Both the position numbers and the translations under genes were made by a program. From Oscillospiraceae bacterium (GTDB lineage Bacteria > Bacillota > Clostridia > Oscillospirales > Acutalibacteraceae): a stretch of 64,000 nucleotides of DNA. Shown here piece by piece: positions 1-9,524 of this stretch. The notes beneath the pieces are model-generated. The model was not told the origin of the DNA and made no database searches. It saw only the letters and a program-made list of their open reading frames with translations. Each line of letters begins with the position of its first letter. Position 1 is the stretch's first letter. The DNA lies in assembly GCA_009785335.1 (NCBI GenBank), contig WQWM01000006.1:1-64000 (forward strand), read 5' to 3'.

Positions 1-69
1 GTCATACACCTATACCTCCCTAGACAGTTTTGTATCACATACTTTTCTGTCTCTTTTTCTCAGAGACTA

Positions 70-3000
70 TTATAACACAAACCATAGGCTATGCACAGGT
101 GCGAGATATTTGACGCTTACTTTTGAATGGCCCCACCAGCCTAAAGCATGTGCAAGTTCGTGTGTTGCTATATTTCTATAAACATTTTGCAATTGAGTTG
201 CTGATAAATTCCCTTGGTCACGGGCGCGTACGAACCCAGGAATGCCACCGCTCAATCTTCGACTCCTTCTTGGAACAAATGAGCCGTTACGGTTGTAAAT
301 CCAAAGTCCGTCATCTCGCCAATTTTGAGCGCGGATCAACACTGCACCCGCGCGCGGTCGAGGTAGCCTGGTTGTTTCATGAGGACGGTCTGCTCCCGTG
401 ATAAAATTTTCCGTGAAACCAGGAAGAAGCGTCGTTCTAATCGACACTAATTGATCAACTGTGCCGCCAATAAACCATATGCTGGCTCCAGAAGGTGGAC
501 TATTGCCAGAGAATTCTCTTACATACATTGACGTACCTAACGCTGCATTCCATGCATTTACCGCAAATGTCATTGCATCTACTAGATTTAAATTGTTGGT
601 TCCAACATTTTGGATATATATCCGGCGTGGGATATCAGCAATGCTTGGCCCCCAGCGGCCGATTACATTTTCTATCGCATCGCGCCAAGTGCTCAACTCA
701 CCTAGATAATTTACAATGCCAATCAAATTGAATGCCGGCAGGACCAAACCTGTATAGAATATATCAATTTCACCCCACATAAACAGGAGATGTAGGACCA
801 CCGAAGGCACTACGATAAAAGCTAAAGCAGTTCCAAGAAAGCTCCAGCCCCAATACCACCAGAAGTTGTTCTCAAAGCCATCAATCCAGCCCCAAATGCC
901 CGCAACAATAGCCGAAACAGCAGCAACAGCTGCTATTGCCCCTGCAATAATACCAACCCAGCCCCACACCGAAAGCGATGCAAAGAAAGCAACCACCGCA
1001 CTCTGCCCATCGGGATCAACCATCATGACGGGGTTGCCGTTTGCATAGGCAAACATGTTGCTGGCAGTGAGTGTACTGAGGCCATCTTCCCCAGCGATGA
1101 AGAAGGTATCAGCATTGATGAACCTGCGCCATTGCGGGTTGTAGAAGCGCGTTTGCAGCCAATACCAGCCCATGGCGTCGCAGTAGAACTTGCCGCGATA
1201 GCGAATGGGATTGAGGTGACCGATGAAAGAGGGTTCGCGGGGCGCAGACGGCGGACGCTGCGGCGCAGTTGGCCCGCACAGCAGGCATGCACAAGGCGTA
1301 CACGCTAGGCATGTGCATGGTCCGGGGTCAGGTTGCTCAGCGATGAACACATCATGCCAATCTTGCATTAAGCCTGCAAAATTGGGGAAATAGATGTTGA
1401 AAATCAGGTCAAATATTTCATCGAATCGCGGGAAATTGCAGCAGCAGGGGCTTCCCAAGCTATTACGGCTGAACACCCGAGAGAGATAAGTTCTAAACAG
1501 GTTTGGAGAAATGTCTCCGCTGCGCCAAGCCTCAATCGTTGCTTGTGCTGTTTGCGATGACATATCCATGCCGCCATTTGGAGCCCAGCTAGGAGTAGTA
1601 AAGACGTTGTACATACGCTCGGGACAAGCGATGTCAACAGTACGGCTAATCGCCCAGCCCAATTGCCATGAATCCGGCACATCGGCATCTCTGAGTGCTC
1701 GATACATTAATTCCATCACACGCGCGTTGGCTTGCATGTGCAGCGGTGCATCTTGGCCTATCATCCCAAATGCTTGACTTAAAATGAAAGCCAAAGCCGG
1801 CGAGATTTCTTGTAACATTTCCGCGTTGGATGCAAGACCAATATAGTCGCTAACTACCTGTACAAGTTGCGCAAACACTCGCGCATAATAGGCGAGGAGC
1901 GGATAAAACTCGCCAAAACCTTGCTCATATAGATCTTCGCCCAAGAAAACAGGGATGAAAACGTCATCGACCAACGATTGCACGCTCATCGCACCGGATG
2001 AAATCATAGATAGCGCAACATCCAGCTCACGGACACACACACCGTGTTCCACAAAATAACGCTGCACTGCCACGCGATCGCTAAGTCCCAAATTCATGAG
2101 CGATGGCAGCAGCGTTTGCTGGGATTCTTCTTCAACGCCTAACCAATTCAGCAAGAATAGCCAAGAATTACGCTCAGCAAAGGCAAGCAGTTCACTCGGC
2201 GGCACGGCACACACGGGGCACATGCATGGCCCCGGATTGGGTTGTTGTGCGATGAACACATCGTGCCAATCTTGCATTAAATCTGAAAAATTCGCTAGAT
2301 ATATCTCGAAAACCAGGTCAAATATCTCGGGAATTTCACAACAGCAAGGTCCACCAAACACCAGTCGATTGATTGATCTAGTGAAATAATCTCTGAACAA
2401 AATTGGGCAAATGTCTCCGTTGCGCCAAGCCTCAATGGTTGCGGTTGCCTGCTGGGACGTCATGTTTATGCCGCCATTGGGCGCCCAATCAGGCGTGCGG
2501 AGAACATTGTAGATGCGATCGGGACAGGCGATGTTAGTCAGTCGGCTCAGCATCCAGCCCAATATCGCCGAATCCGAAAGACTGGCATCTGCAAATGCAG
2601 CGTAAAACAACGGCATCACGCGTTCATGGGTTTGCACGAGGTGTTGCGTTTCTATTCTCGCAAACTGGATCGCAACGCCAAATATATCGACCCAATACCA
2701 AAAAGTCATCTCAAGATTTTCTGTGTTGGGCGCAACGCCTATGTGTCTGCTTAGCAGCATCACAATATCTGTGAATTTCTGCGAATAGTACGAAAAGAAC
2801 GGGTAAAACGCGCCGTGCTCTTGTGCACACAAACTTGCTTCGCCCAAGAAAACAGGGATAAACACGTCTCGCAGCAGATTTTGCATGCGCCAAGCACCAG
2901 ATGCAATCGAGTCAAGCGCCACGTCAAGATAGCTCGTGCACACGCCGTGTATCACAAAATAGCGCTGCACTGCCGCACGATCGCTGAACCCTAGCTCCAA

Positions 3001-3822
3001 CATCGCTGGCACCAATAGTCGAGCAGTGCTTTCCTCAAAGTCAAGCGTAGCCAACATGAATAGCCACATACTACGCTCAAAAAAGGCGAGCAAATCGCTT
3101 GCAGGCTCTACGGCAGGCGCGGAAATGCCCATAGACGCCGCTTGTGCACTGACCGTGCCAAACACGTCATCCCAATCCTGCATGAAGCGCGCAAAATTGT
3201 TTAAATATATGCTGAGAACCAAGTCAAATATCTCAATGTTTGGATCATCCGCTGAACAGCAACATAGGTTGCCATCAGACTGGAAAACAGCCCCGGTGAA
3301 ATAACGTCTAAATAACTCTGGGCAAATTGCTACACCGCTGCGCCAAGCTTCAATCGTTGCCGTTGCTTCTTGCGATGACATATTGATGGCCCATGGACGC
3401 CGCAGGACGTTGTAGATTTGGCTGGGGTTAGCGATGTTAATTAGCTCAGCCAAAGCAAAGCCCATCAGCGGTGAATCAGGTATGTCGGCTTCCGTGAGTG
3501 TGTCGTATACCATGCGCAGTGCACGCTCGTTGGCTTGTATGTGCAGTTGCGCTTCGGGGCTCATCAGCCCAAGCGCATTGCTCAAAATCGAGGTCAAAGA
3601 CCATCGACGATTCCTAAGGCCTTCCATGGTCGGTTCCAGGCCTGTGTATCTGGCGAGCAATCCCACTAGCCCCGCAAACGCTCTTGCAAAATAAACAGCA
3701 GCGGGATAAAACACACCGTGATCTTGCTCATACACGCCCATTTCGCCTAAAAAAACAGGAATGTAAAAGTCATCAAGCGTAAATTGCAAACAGGCCACTT
3801 TGCGCGCCGCGTATACACCCAT
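70..3822 (-). CDS. RHS-core repeat protein with C-terminal metzincin-like protease domain
   Basis: Predicted 1250-residue polymorphic-toxin-like protein. Three homologous ~300-residue repeats start near residues 19, 318 and 619, each opening with (F/V)(Y/F)IPVFLGE and carrying a CCC cluster followed by EIFDLV and QDW(H/D)DVF; the third is cut short and runs into a Cys/Pro linker (CTCLACTPCACLLC). Residues ~870-940 are an RHS-associated core (YRGKFYCDAMGWYW, then RFYNPQWRRFINAD, ending NPVMMVDPDGQ). Two hydrophobic stretches (~945-1010) follow. The C-terminus carries HELAHALGWWGH near residue 1213, a HExxHxxG zinc site with the third His one residue later than in classical metzincins. Family knowledge: RHS C-termini are usually toxin or effector domains. 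The ATG start has no good ribosome binding site; the in-frame codons upstream read like a lipoprotein signal (LTVVACSVAFGC) but lack a start, with TGA at 3877-3879, so the true 5' end may be lost. No immunity gene is recognisable beside it. Confidence 0.75.
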   Translation of the reverse strand: MGVYAARKVACLQFTLDDFYIPVFLGEMGVYEQDHGVFYPAAVYFARAFAGLVGLLARYTGLEPTMEGLRNRRWSLTSILSNALGLMSPEAQLHIQANERALRMVYDTLTEADIPDSPLMGFALAELINIANPSQIYNVLRRPWAINMSSQEATATIEAWRSGVAICPELFRRYFTGAVFQSDGNLCCCSADDPNIEIFDLVLSIYLNNFARFMQDWDDVFGTVSAQAASMGISAPAVEPASDLLAFFERSMWLFMLATLDFEESTARLLVPAMLELGFSDRAAVQRYFVIHGVCTSYLDVALDSIASGAWRMQNLLRDVFIPVFLGEASLCAQEHGAFYPFFSYYSQKFTDIVMLLSRHIGVAPNTENLEMTFWYWVDIFGVAIQFARIETQHLVQTHERVMPLFYAAFADASLSDSAILGWMLSRLTNIACPDRIYNVLRTPDWAPNGGINMTSQQATATIEAWRNGDICPILFRDYFTRSINRLVFGGPCCCEIPEIFDLVFEIYLANFSDLMQDWHDVFIAQQPNPGPCMCPVCAVPPSELLAFAERNSWLFLLNWLGVEEESQQTLLPSLMNLGLSDRVAVQRYFVEHGVCVRELDVALSMISSGAMSVQSLVDDVFIPVFLGEDLYEQGFGEFYPLLAYYARVFAQLVQVVSDYIGLASNAEMLQEISPALAFILSQAFGMIGQDAPLHMQANARVMELMYRALRDADVPDSWQLGWAISRTVDIACPERMYNVFTTPSWAPNGGMDMSSQTAQATIEAWRSGDISPNLFRTYLSRVFSRNSLGSPCCCNFPRFDEIFDLIFNIYFPNFAGLMQDWHDVFIAEQPDPGPCTCLACTPCACLLCGPTAPQRPPSAPREPSFIGHLNPIRYRGKFYCDAMGWYWLQTRFYNPQWRRFINADTFFIAGEDGLSTLTASNMFAYANGNPVMMVDPDGQSAVVAFFASLSVWGWVGIIAGAIAAVAAVSAIVAGIWGWIDGFENNFWWYWGWSFLGTALAFIVVPSVVLHLLFMWGEIDIFYTGLVLPAFNLIGIVNYLGELSTWRDAIENVIGRWGPSIADIPRRIYIQNVGTNNLNLVDAMTFAVNAWNAALGTSMYVREFSGNSPPSGASIWFIGGTVDQLVSIRTTLLPGFTENFITGADRPHETTRLPRPRAGAVLIRAQNWRDDGLWIYNRNGSFVPRRSRRLSGGIPGFVRARDQGNLSATQLQNVYRNIATHELAHALGWWGHSKVSVKYLAPVHSLWFVL
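1290..3775 (-). repeat. Three tandem ~900 bp coding repeats inside the RHS gene
   Basis: The strand-forward motif gcccaagaaaacaggga or a close variant recurs near 1938, 2839 and 3745, giving periods of about 901 and 906 bp. Each unit encodes a ~300-residue module (VFIPVFLGE start, SSQxAxATIEAWRSG, CCC, QDWHDVF, SDRxAVQRYFVxHGVC). The units have diverged in DNA but keep the same motif order, so this is an old duplication within the gene. Confidence 0.8.
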
Positions 3823-3902
3823 CGGGAGCGTTTCGCGGCACCCAAAAGCTACACTGCACGCAACTACGGTTAGAGCTCAACCGAACCCCAATCATGCACC
3901 TT

Positions 3903-4266
3903 GACAATTGAATATTTTTTCCACCTCGCGTGTAGGGGCGGCAACCTGCCGCCCGTGATTCGCTGTCGCTTACCGTCTAAGCCTTAGCTCCTTCCTCTGG
4001 AAGGAGCTGGCCGAGTCGGGGTCCCCGGAAATGCTTGCATTTGTGGGGTGGTTAACTCGGATCGGACTGAGGAAGGCTCGCGGAGCGACATGTAGGGGCG
4101 GCAACCTGCCGCCCGTGAACTTTAGGCAACATTAAGAGGATCGGGCGGATACTATCCGCCCCTACACGAGCAAAAATCACGCTGTCGTTATCCTTTTAAG
4201 CCCTAGCCCCTTTATTAGAGGGGAAAGCACGCATTAACTAGCGTGCAGGGGGTGAAAGCGAAGCGA
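3903..4266. repeat. Intergenic repeat mosaic (families D, B with nested F, D)
   Basis: No gene is seen between the RHS gene and araA. The gap holds a D hairpin (tgtaggggcgg, about 3931-3956), a B element with a reversed arm (about 3985-4092) interrupted by palindrome F (ggtcccc..aaatgcttgcattt, about 4017-4065), and a D inverted pair (about 4091-4176). Most of 3931-4210 reappears inverted at about 12540-12841. Confidence 0.75.
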
Positions 4267-4267
4267 T

Positions 4268-5719
4268 CTAGCCCCATCGCAGGTGATCATTCATATGCAG
4301 CTCTTGCCGCAGCGCAGGGATGGTGGTGTGCGCCCCAATGTGCACAAACTCCATGTTGAGCATTTCGGCAAAATGGCGCATGGTTTCTGCATCAAGACCA
4401 TAACTCAACACGCTGTGGTGCGCGCCGCCTGCCAAAATCCACGCCTCTGCACTGGTCTCCAGCGATGGCAACGGCTTCCACAGCACGCACGCCACGGGCA
4501 GTTTTGGCATGTCATGCGGCTGTTGCACGCACTGCACGTCATTCACAATCATACGAAAACGGTCGCCCATGTCTACAATCGTGGCCAAGATGGCATTGCC
4601 CGCCGTCGCTTTGAACGTCAATCGCGCTGGCGGTTCACGGTCACCAATGCCGAGCGGTTCCACGCGAATCACGGGCTTTTCTGCCGAAAATGTAGGACAA
4701 ACTTCCAGCATGTGCGCGCCCATGTTTAGCCTGCGCGAAAAATCATACGTGTAGTCCTCCATGAAGCCTGTACCACCGGGTAAATCAGCCGCCATGCGCT
4801 TCATGATACGGCACAGCGCGGCGGTTTTCCAGTCCCCTTCACCAGCAAAGCCAAAGCCCTGTCGCATGAGATCTTGCGCGGCCAGGCCGGGCAATTGCTG
4901 CAGTTGCTGCAAGTCCTGAAAATTCGTATGGAACGCACCAAAACCCTCGTCCTGCATGAATCTTTGCAGCGCAACCTGCACCCGCGCCTGATATTCCACC
5001 GCCGCAATATCATCTGTCGCTATTTCATAATGCTCGCGATATTGCTCCATTTGCGCGGCAATTTCGTCAGTCGTCACCTGCTGCACCAGCGTGATCATAT
5101 CGCCCACACCGTAATGATCCACCTGCCAGCCAAATTTGATGTGCGCCTCCACTTTGTCGCCTTCGGTCACAGCCACATCGCGCATGTTGTCGCTCACGCG
5201 CAGCACGCGCAGGCAACGGCTTTCGGCCACACCCACAGCGGCGCGCTGCCACTGCGCCATGCGCTGATGCAAGATTTCGCATTCCCAATGTCCAGCCAGC
5301 ACCGTGCGCGGCAAACGCAGGCGTGCGGTAATATGTCCATGCTCGCGATCCCCGTGCGCACTTTGATTTAAATTCATAAAGTCCATGTCAATGCTGTCCC
5401 ACGGAATGGCTTTGTTGAACTGCGTGTTGATATGTAATAGCGGCTTTTGCAGGCGAGTGAGCCCGCGAATCCACATTTTTGATGGCGAAAACGTGTGCAT
5501 CCATGTGATGATACCCGCGCAATGTGGATCGTGGTTGGCAGCGGCAATGGCGGCTTCAATCTCGGCTGAGTTGCGCACCACAGGCGTCCATTGCACGGCA
5601 TAGCGCAGCCTTTGTGTGAAACCCTCTGCCATGATTTTGCTGTGTTCGTTCACTTGGCGCAGCACGTCGTCGCCATATAAATCCTGACTGCCCACGATGA
5701 AATGGAAGTTATAGTTCAT
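4268..5719 (-). CDS. araA: L-arabinose isomerase
   Basis: Cytoplasmic isomerase converting L-arabinose to L-ribulose (Mn-dependent), first step of arabinose use. Seen: N-terminal GSQDLYG, HTFSPSKMWI, HINTQFN, AHGDREHGHI, GFAGEGDWKTAAL and GAHMLEVCPTF, all characteristic of AraA. About 483 residues from the chosen ATG at 5719, normal for the family (~475-500). An in-frame start at 5791 would add 24 unrelated residues; the ATG at 5719 is preceded by ggagaaat and begins MNYNFHFIVGSQDL, so it is preferred. No araB or araD lies in the window. Its sugar is plausibly supplied by the glycosidases nearby. No clear promoter was found upstream. Confidence 0.95.
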   Translation of the reverse strand: MNYNFHFIVGSQDLYGDDVLRQVNEHSKIMAEGFTQRLRYAVQWTPVVRNSAEIEAAIAAANHDPHCAGIITWMHTFSPSKMWIRGLTRLQKPLLHINTQFNKAIPWDSIDMDFMNLNQSAHGDREHGHITARLRLPRTVLAGHWECEILHQRMAQWQRAAVGVAESRCLRVLRVSDNMRDVAVTEGDKVEAHIKFGWQVDHYGVGDMITLVQQVTTDEIAAQMEQYREHYEIATDDIAAVEYQARVQVALQRFMQDEGFGAFHTNFQDLQQLQQLPGLAAQDLMRQGFGFAGEGDWKTAALCRIMKRMAADLPGGTGFMEDYTYDFSRRLNMGAHMLEVCPTFSAEKPVIRVEPLGIGDREPPARLTFKATAGNAILATIVDMGDRFRMIVNDVQCVQQPHDMPKLPVACVLWKPLPSLETSAEAWILAGGAHHSVLSYGLDAETMRHFAEMLNMEFVHIGAHTTIPALRQELHMNDHLRWG

Positions 5720-5941
5720 TTTATTTCTCCCAATAAAATTTGGCTCTTTTAACTTTTTGTATTGATGTGATTGAACGTTTCGGACGAGCACAGCTCGTCC
5801 CTACAAGAAATTGGTCCAAAGGCCCTTGGTAGCGGATTAATTAACGTTTGGACAAAAAAACTCCATGGCCTCGGGCCGCAACACCGCCGAACAGGTGGAA
5901 GTTACTCGAAACGTTGCATTAAGCTGCCCGGGACTATAAAA

Positions 5942-7018
5942 TCACACAATCACACCACTGCCCACCACCACATCACCGTCATAAAGCACACAAGCTTGCC
6001 CGGGCGCAATGGCGCGTTGCGGCTCGTCAAAGGTCACAAGCACGGTGTTGGGCGAAATTTGTTCTGCGATTGCGGGTTGCGGTGCAGCATTATAGCGAAT
6101 CTTCGCCTGCAAGCGCGTGGGCTGCTCAAGACCATCGCAAGCGATGAAGTTGAACTCGCCCGCATGCAAAACAGAAGAAAACAGACCGTCATTCTCACAA
6201 AGGGTGACGGTGTTTTGCTTGGCGCATTTGCTGTGTACGTACAGTGGCTTGGGCGCGGCAATGCCCAGACCTTTGCGCTGCCCCACGGTGTAGCGAATCA
6301 ATCCACGATGCCGCCCAAGCACGCTGCCATGCAAATCGTGAAAATCACCGGGAGGATAAACCTGCCCGCTATGCTGCTCAATGAATGCGGCATAGTCACC
6401 GTCTGGTACAAAGCAAATGTCTTGGCTGTCGCGCTTGTGGGCGTTGATGAAGCCATGCTCAGCAGCAATATCGCGAATCTCGCTTTTGCGCAAACCGCCC
6501 AGTGGCAGCAGCGTGTGCGCCAGTTGCTCTTGCGTCATGCAGGCAAGCACGTAAGATTGGTCTTTGGTTTCGTCAACGGCTTTGCGCAGCAGCCAACGAT
6601 CGCCTGATTTTTCAATGCGTGCATAATGCCCGGTGGCTAGGTGGGGAATATCCATCAGCTGGGCACGTTGCAGCAGTTTTTCGAACTTCATGTAGCGGTT
6701 GCAATCGATGCAGGGGTTAGGGGTTTCGCCGCGCTGATAGGCTGCGATGAAGCGATCAATGACCTGCGTGGCAAAATCAGCGGTGAAGTCCATCACATAA
6801 AACGGCATATCGAGAGAATAAGCCACACTGCGGGCATCTTCCACGTCATCCAGCGAGCAACAGCTTTTTTCACGCGGCAAGCCTATATCTTCATTATGAA
6901 ACAGCTTCATCGTTGCCCCAACACAGGAAAAACCCTGCTGTTTGCATAACAATGCAGCAACAGAGCTATCCACGCCGCCGCTGAGGGCGACCATAACATT
7001 AGGCTTAATATTTTCCAT
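5942..7018 (-). CDS. mnmA: tRNA-specific 2-thiouridylase MnmA
   Basis: Adenylates and thiolates U34 of tRNA Lys, Glu and Gln wobble positions. Residues ~9-17 are the PP-loop ATP site (VALSGGVDSS); the catalytic cysteines lie in the CIDCNRYMKF region (~102-105) and QDICFVPDG (~200); GQRKGLGI and the C-terminal OB-like barrel are present. 358 residues, the family norm. The start codon overlaps the end of the upstream URO-D family gene by 14 bases, indicating translational coupling although the two functions are not obviously linked. Confidence 0.95.
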   Translation of the reverse strand: MENIKPNVMVALSGGVDSSVAALLCKQQGFSCVGATMKLFHNEDIGLPREKSCCSLDDVEDARSVAYSLDMPFYVMDFTADFATQVIDRFIAAYQRGETPNPCIDCNRYMKFEKLLQRAQLMDIPHLATGHYARIEKSGDRWLLRKAVDETKDQSYVLACMTQEQLAHTLLPLGGLRKSEIRDIAAEHGFINAHKRDSQDICFVPDGDYAAFIEQHSGQVYPPGDFHDLHGSVLGRHRGLIRYTVGQRKGLGIAAPKPLYVHSKCAKQNTVTLCENDGLFSSVLHAGEFNFIACDGLEQPTRLQAKIRYNAAPQPAIAEQISPNTVLVTFDEPQRAIAPGQACVLYDGDVVVGSGVIV

Positions 7019-8042
7019 ATGTTTTCGCCAATTCTACCATGCGTTGCGCGCGGTCAAACGTAGCATCGGAGGGATATTCGCAACCGGTGGCCAGCATGAA
7101 GCCGCCGCCTTTCTTGAAGAGATCGATGTGTTCGCGGCACTGGGCATCCCATTCTTCGTCTGTGCCGATGGCCGCAAGGGCGGGTGTAACGCAGCCGATG
7201 AGCGTAATCTTGTCGCCATATTTTGCTTTGCACTCGGCAAAATCCTTGCAGTCGGCCGGCGGGTGCAGGAAGGAAATAGCGCATGGGTTCATGCTTTCAA
7301 TTTGCTCTTTAAAGTAGATGTCCTTGCCGCAGTTGTGAATCATGACGAGGGTGCCGCGTGCATGGCAAACATCCGCGAGCTCTTTGGCCAAGCCGCCTTC
7401 GAATTCCATCCACATCTCAGGGCTCATAATGGACCCGCTGGCGAACAGCGTGTCAAGCATCACAGCGGCCACGCCGGTGTCAATTAACGCACTGGTATAT
7501 TCCTTGAGGGTTTCGTTGATTTCACGCGCGGCAGCTTTCACTGCATCGGGATCGTCGTAAATATCCAGATACATGTCTTGCTGGTTGCGCAGCATGCTCA
7601 GCACACCAAGCGGGCCAAACACAAAGGCCACAACGGGAATTTCGCCCGCGCTCATTTCCACCAGACGTTTGCAGGTTTCGATATGCATCATCATGCGTTT
7701 GCTTTGCTGATAATCGACTTTCTTGATGTTCGCGTAGTCGTCGATGGTTTTGACGACCAAGTTATCATAGTTGGGATGCGCAGCGGCGTTTTCGGGATAC
7801 ACCAGTTCCTGCCCCCAGGCATCACATTCAATCGACAAATCAATGAGCGTAACAATGCAGTCCAGATCGAAATCCTTTGCCGCTTTATATAGCGCCGTGG
7901 CACAGGTCTCAGCATCGTTGGCCCACTGCTGGTAGCTAGCACCCACCAGCTTGCGTGTCACGCCCGCCAAAATGGGATAAACAGGCACACGATCAGCCTC
8001 GCGGTGATGTAAGCATTCTACGACACGTTGTATTGGGGTCAT
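7005..8042 (-). CDS. URO-D family cobalamin-linked methyltransferase (MtaA/CmuA-like)
   Basis: Uroporphyrinogen-decarboxylase superfamily TIM barrel of 345 residues. It carries MIHNCG (HxC) and a later TGCEYP cysteine, the H-x-C...C zinc site of MtaA/CmuA methyltransferases, which true HemE enzymes lack. The family moves methyl groups between corrinoid proteins and thiols; the actual substrate here cannot be told, and no corrinoid protein or partner methyltransferase is nearby. The start MTPIQRVVECLHHREADRVP at 8042 is preceded by ggagggacaagcc; an upstream ATG at 8075 would have no such site. Overlaps mnmA by 14 bases. Confidence 0.85.
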   Translation of the reverse strand: MTPIQRVVECLHHREADRVPVYPILAGVTRKLVGASYQQWANDAETCATALYKAAKDFDLDCIVTLIDLSIECDAWGQELVYPENAAAHPNYDNLVVKTIDDYANIKKVDYQQSKRMMMHIETCKRLVEMSAGEIPVVAFVFGPLGVLSMLRNQQDMYLDIYDDPDAVKAAAREINETLKEYTSALIDTGVAAVMLDTLFASGSIMSPEMWMEFEGGLAKELADVCHARGTLVMIHNCGKDIYFKEQIESMNPCAISFLHPPADCKDFAECKAKYGDKITLIGCVTPALAAIGTDEEWDAQCREHIDLFKKGGGFMLATGCEYPSDATFDRAQRMVELAKTYGKY

Positions 8043-8075
8043 GGCTTGTCCCTCCGTGATTTTTAAAATAAACAC

Positions 8076-8217
8076 GTGTAGGGGCGGCTATTAGCCGCCC
8101 GTATCCTACCACCTGCAGTGGGGCTCGGTCGCTTCGCTGTGTCCTATTCCAGCCCCATAAACAATCACCGCAGGCGCGGCTAAAGTTTTTTGGGCACCTT
8201 TTTTTCAAAAAAGGTGC
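8076..8217. repeat. Intergenic D hairpin, full-length E element and A hairpin
   Basis: Between the URO-D gene and metY: a D hairpin (gtaggggcggctattagcc, 8085-8105), a full E element (8108-8161, from accacctgcagtgggg to ccagccccataa), then an A hairpin at 8194-8217 (gcacctttttt / aaaaaaggtgc). The A hairpin lies just past the metY stop and could end metY transcription. Confidence 0.8.
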
Positions 8218-8226
8218 AAAACTTCG

Positions 8227-9501
8227 TTACGCAAAGGCCTGCGTCAAATCGGCAATGATGTCGTCGATGTGCTCAATGCCAACAGAAAGGCGAATGGTGT
8301 TGGGTGCAATGCCGCTGCCCGCCAGTTGTTCGACGCTCATTTGCGAGTGCGTGGTGGAGGCAGGATGAATCACCAGCGACTTGGCATCGGCTACGTTGGC
8401 TAAGTTTGAGAATAGTTGCAATTTATCAATGAACGCACGAGCTTCGTCTGCGCCACCTTTGATTTCAAAGGTGAAGATAGCACCGCCGCCACGGATGAAA
8501 TATTGCTTGTATAGCGCATGATTGGGGTGGGCTGCACGTGCCGGGTGATTGACTTTCTCCACCTGCGGATGTGCGGCGAGGAAGTCCACGACCTTCAGGG
8601 CGTTTGCAATGTGACGCTCCACGCGCAGCGAAAGAGTCTCAAGGCCTTGCAGCAGCATGAAGGAATTAAACGGCGAGATGCATGCGCCCATGTCACGCAG
8701 CAGGGTAGTGCGCATTTTAATGATATAGGCCAGATTGCCCGCCACTTGGGTGAACACTGCGCCGTGGTAGCTGCTATTGGGCTGTGATAATCCGGGGAAT
8801 TTATCATTGGCTGCCCAGTCAAAGTTGCCTGCATCCACCACAATGCCGCCGATGCTGGTGCCATGGCCGCCGATGAACTTGGTGGCGCTGTGGACCACGA
8901 TGTCCGCGCCGTGCTCGATGGGGCGCAGCGCATAAGGCGTGGCGAAGGTGTTGTCTACGATCAACGGAATGCCTGCGTCGTGTGCGACTTGGGCAATGGC
9001 CGCGATGTCATACACGTTGCAGTGCGGATTGCCCATGGTTTCGATGAAGATGGCTTTGGTGTTGGGCTGCAGGGCGGCGGCGAAATTTTGTGGGTCGCTG
9101 CCATCCACAAAGCTGCAGGTTACGCCAAAGTTGGGCAGCATGTTATCGAAGAGATTATATGTACCGCCATAGATGAATTTGTCGCTGATGATGTGGTCGC
9201 CTGTTTGGGTAATGTTTTGGATAGCATAGGTGGTTGCAGCCATGCCGCTGGCCACGGCAAGAGCCGCTACGCCGCCTTCTAGGGCTGCCACGCGTTGCTC
9301 AAACACATCGCTGGTGGGGTTCATCAGGCGGGTGTAGATGTTGCCGGGTTCGCTCAGCGCAAAGCGGCCTGCGGCCTGTGCGCAGTCTTTGAACACATAC
9401 GACGTGGTTTGATAGATAGGCACGGCGCGGGCGTCGGTTGCGCTGTCGGGGTTCTCTTGGCCTGCGTGCAGTTGCAGGGTTTCGAATTTATAGTTGGACA
9501 T
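8227..9501 (-). CDS. metY: O-acetylhomoserine sulfhydrylase (Cys/Met PLP enzyme)
   Basis: PLP enzyme making homocysteine from O-acetylhomoserine and sulfide. Seen: opening ETLQLHAGQE, AVPIYQTTSYVF, YTRLMNPTSDVFEQR, ASGMAA, DNTFATPY, and the PLP lysine in VVHSATKFIGGHGTSIGG (about residue 208). The 424-residue length and HAGQ start are typical of MetY rather than the shorter CGS/CBL enzymes. The ATG is preceded by aggaggtac. A consensus promoter lies directly upstream (9525-9553). Its neighbour upstream is cysK, both using sulfide. Confidence 0.93.
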   Translation of the reverse strand: MSNYKFETLQLHAGQENPDSATDARAVPIYQTTSYVFKDCAQAAGRFALSEPGNIYTRLMNPTSDVFEQRVAALEGGVAALAVASGMAATTYAIQNITQTGDHIISDKFIYGGTYNLFDNMLPNFGVTCSFVDGSDPQNFAAALQPNTKAIFIETMGNPHCNVYDIAAIAQVAHDAGIPLIVDNTFATPYALRPIEHGADIVVHSATKFIGGHGTSIGGIVVDAGNFDWAANDKFPGLSQPNSSYHGAVFTQVAGNLAYIIKMRTTLLRDMGACISPFNSFMLLQGLETLSLRVERHIANALKVVDFLAAHPQVEKVNHPARAAHPNHALYKQYFIRGGGAIFTFEIKGGADEARAFIDKLQLFSNLANVADAKSLVIHPASTTHSQMSVEQLAGSGIAPNTIRLSVGIEHIDDIIADLTQAFA

Positions 9502-9524
9502 AGTATGTACCTCCTGATGGGTTT

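Noticed and set aside
1..69. Possible gene at the left edge
   Set aside because: Too short; only the region downstream of the RHS stop is visible and nothing could be supported.
3877..3879. TGA read as tryptophan, extending the RHS protein
   Set aside because: Other genes use TGA as stop (for example 24828-24830 and 59291-59293), so the standard code holds.
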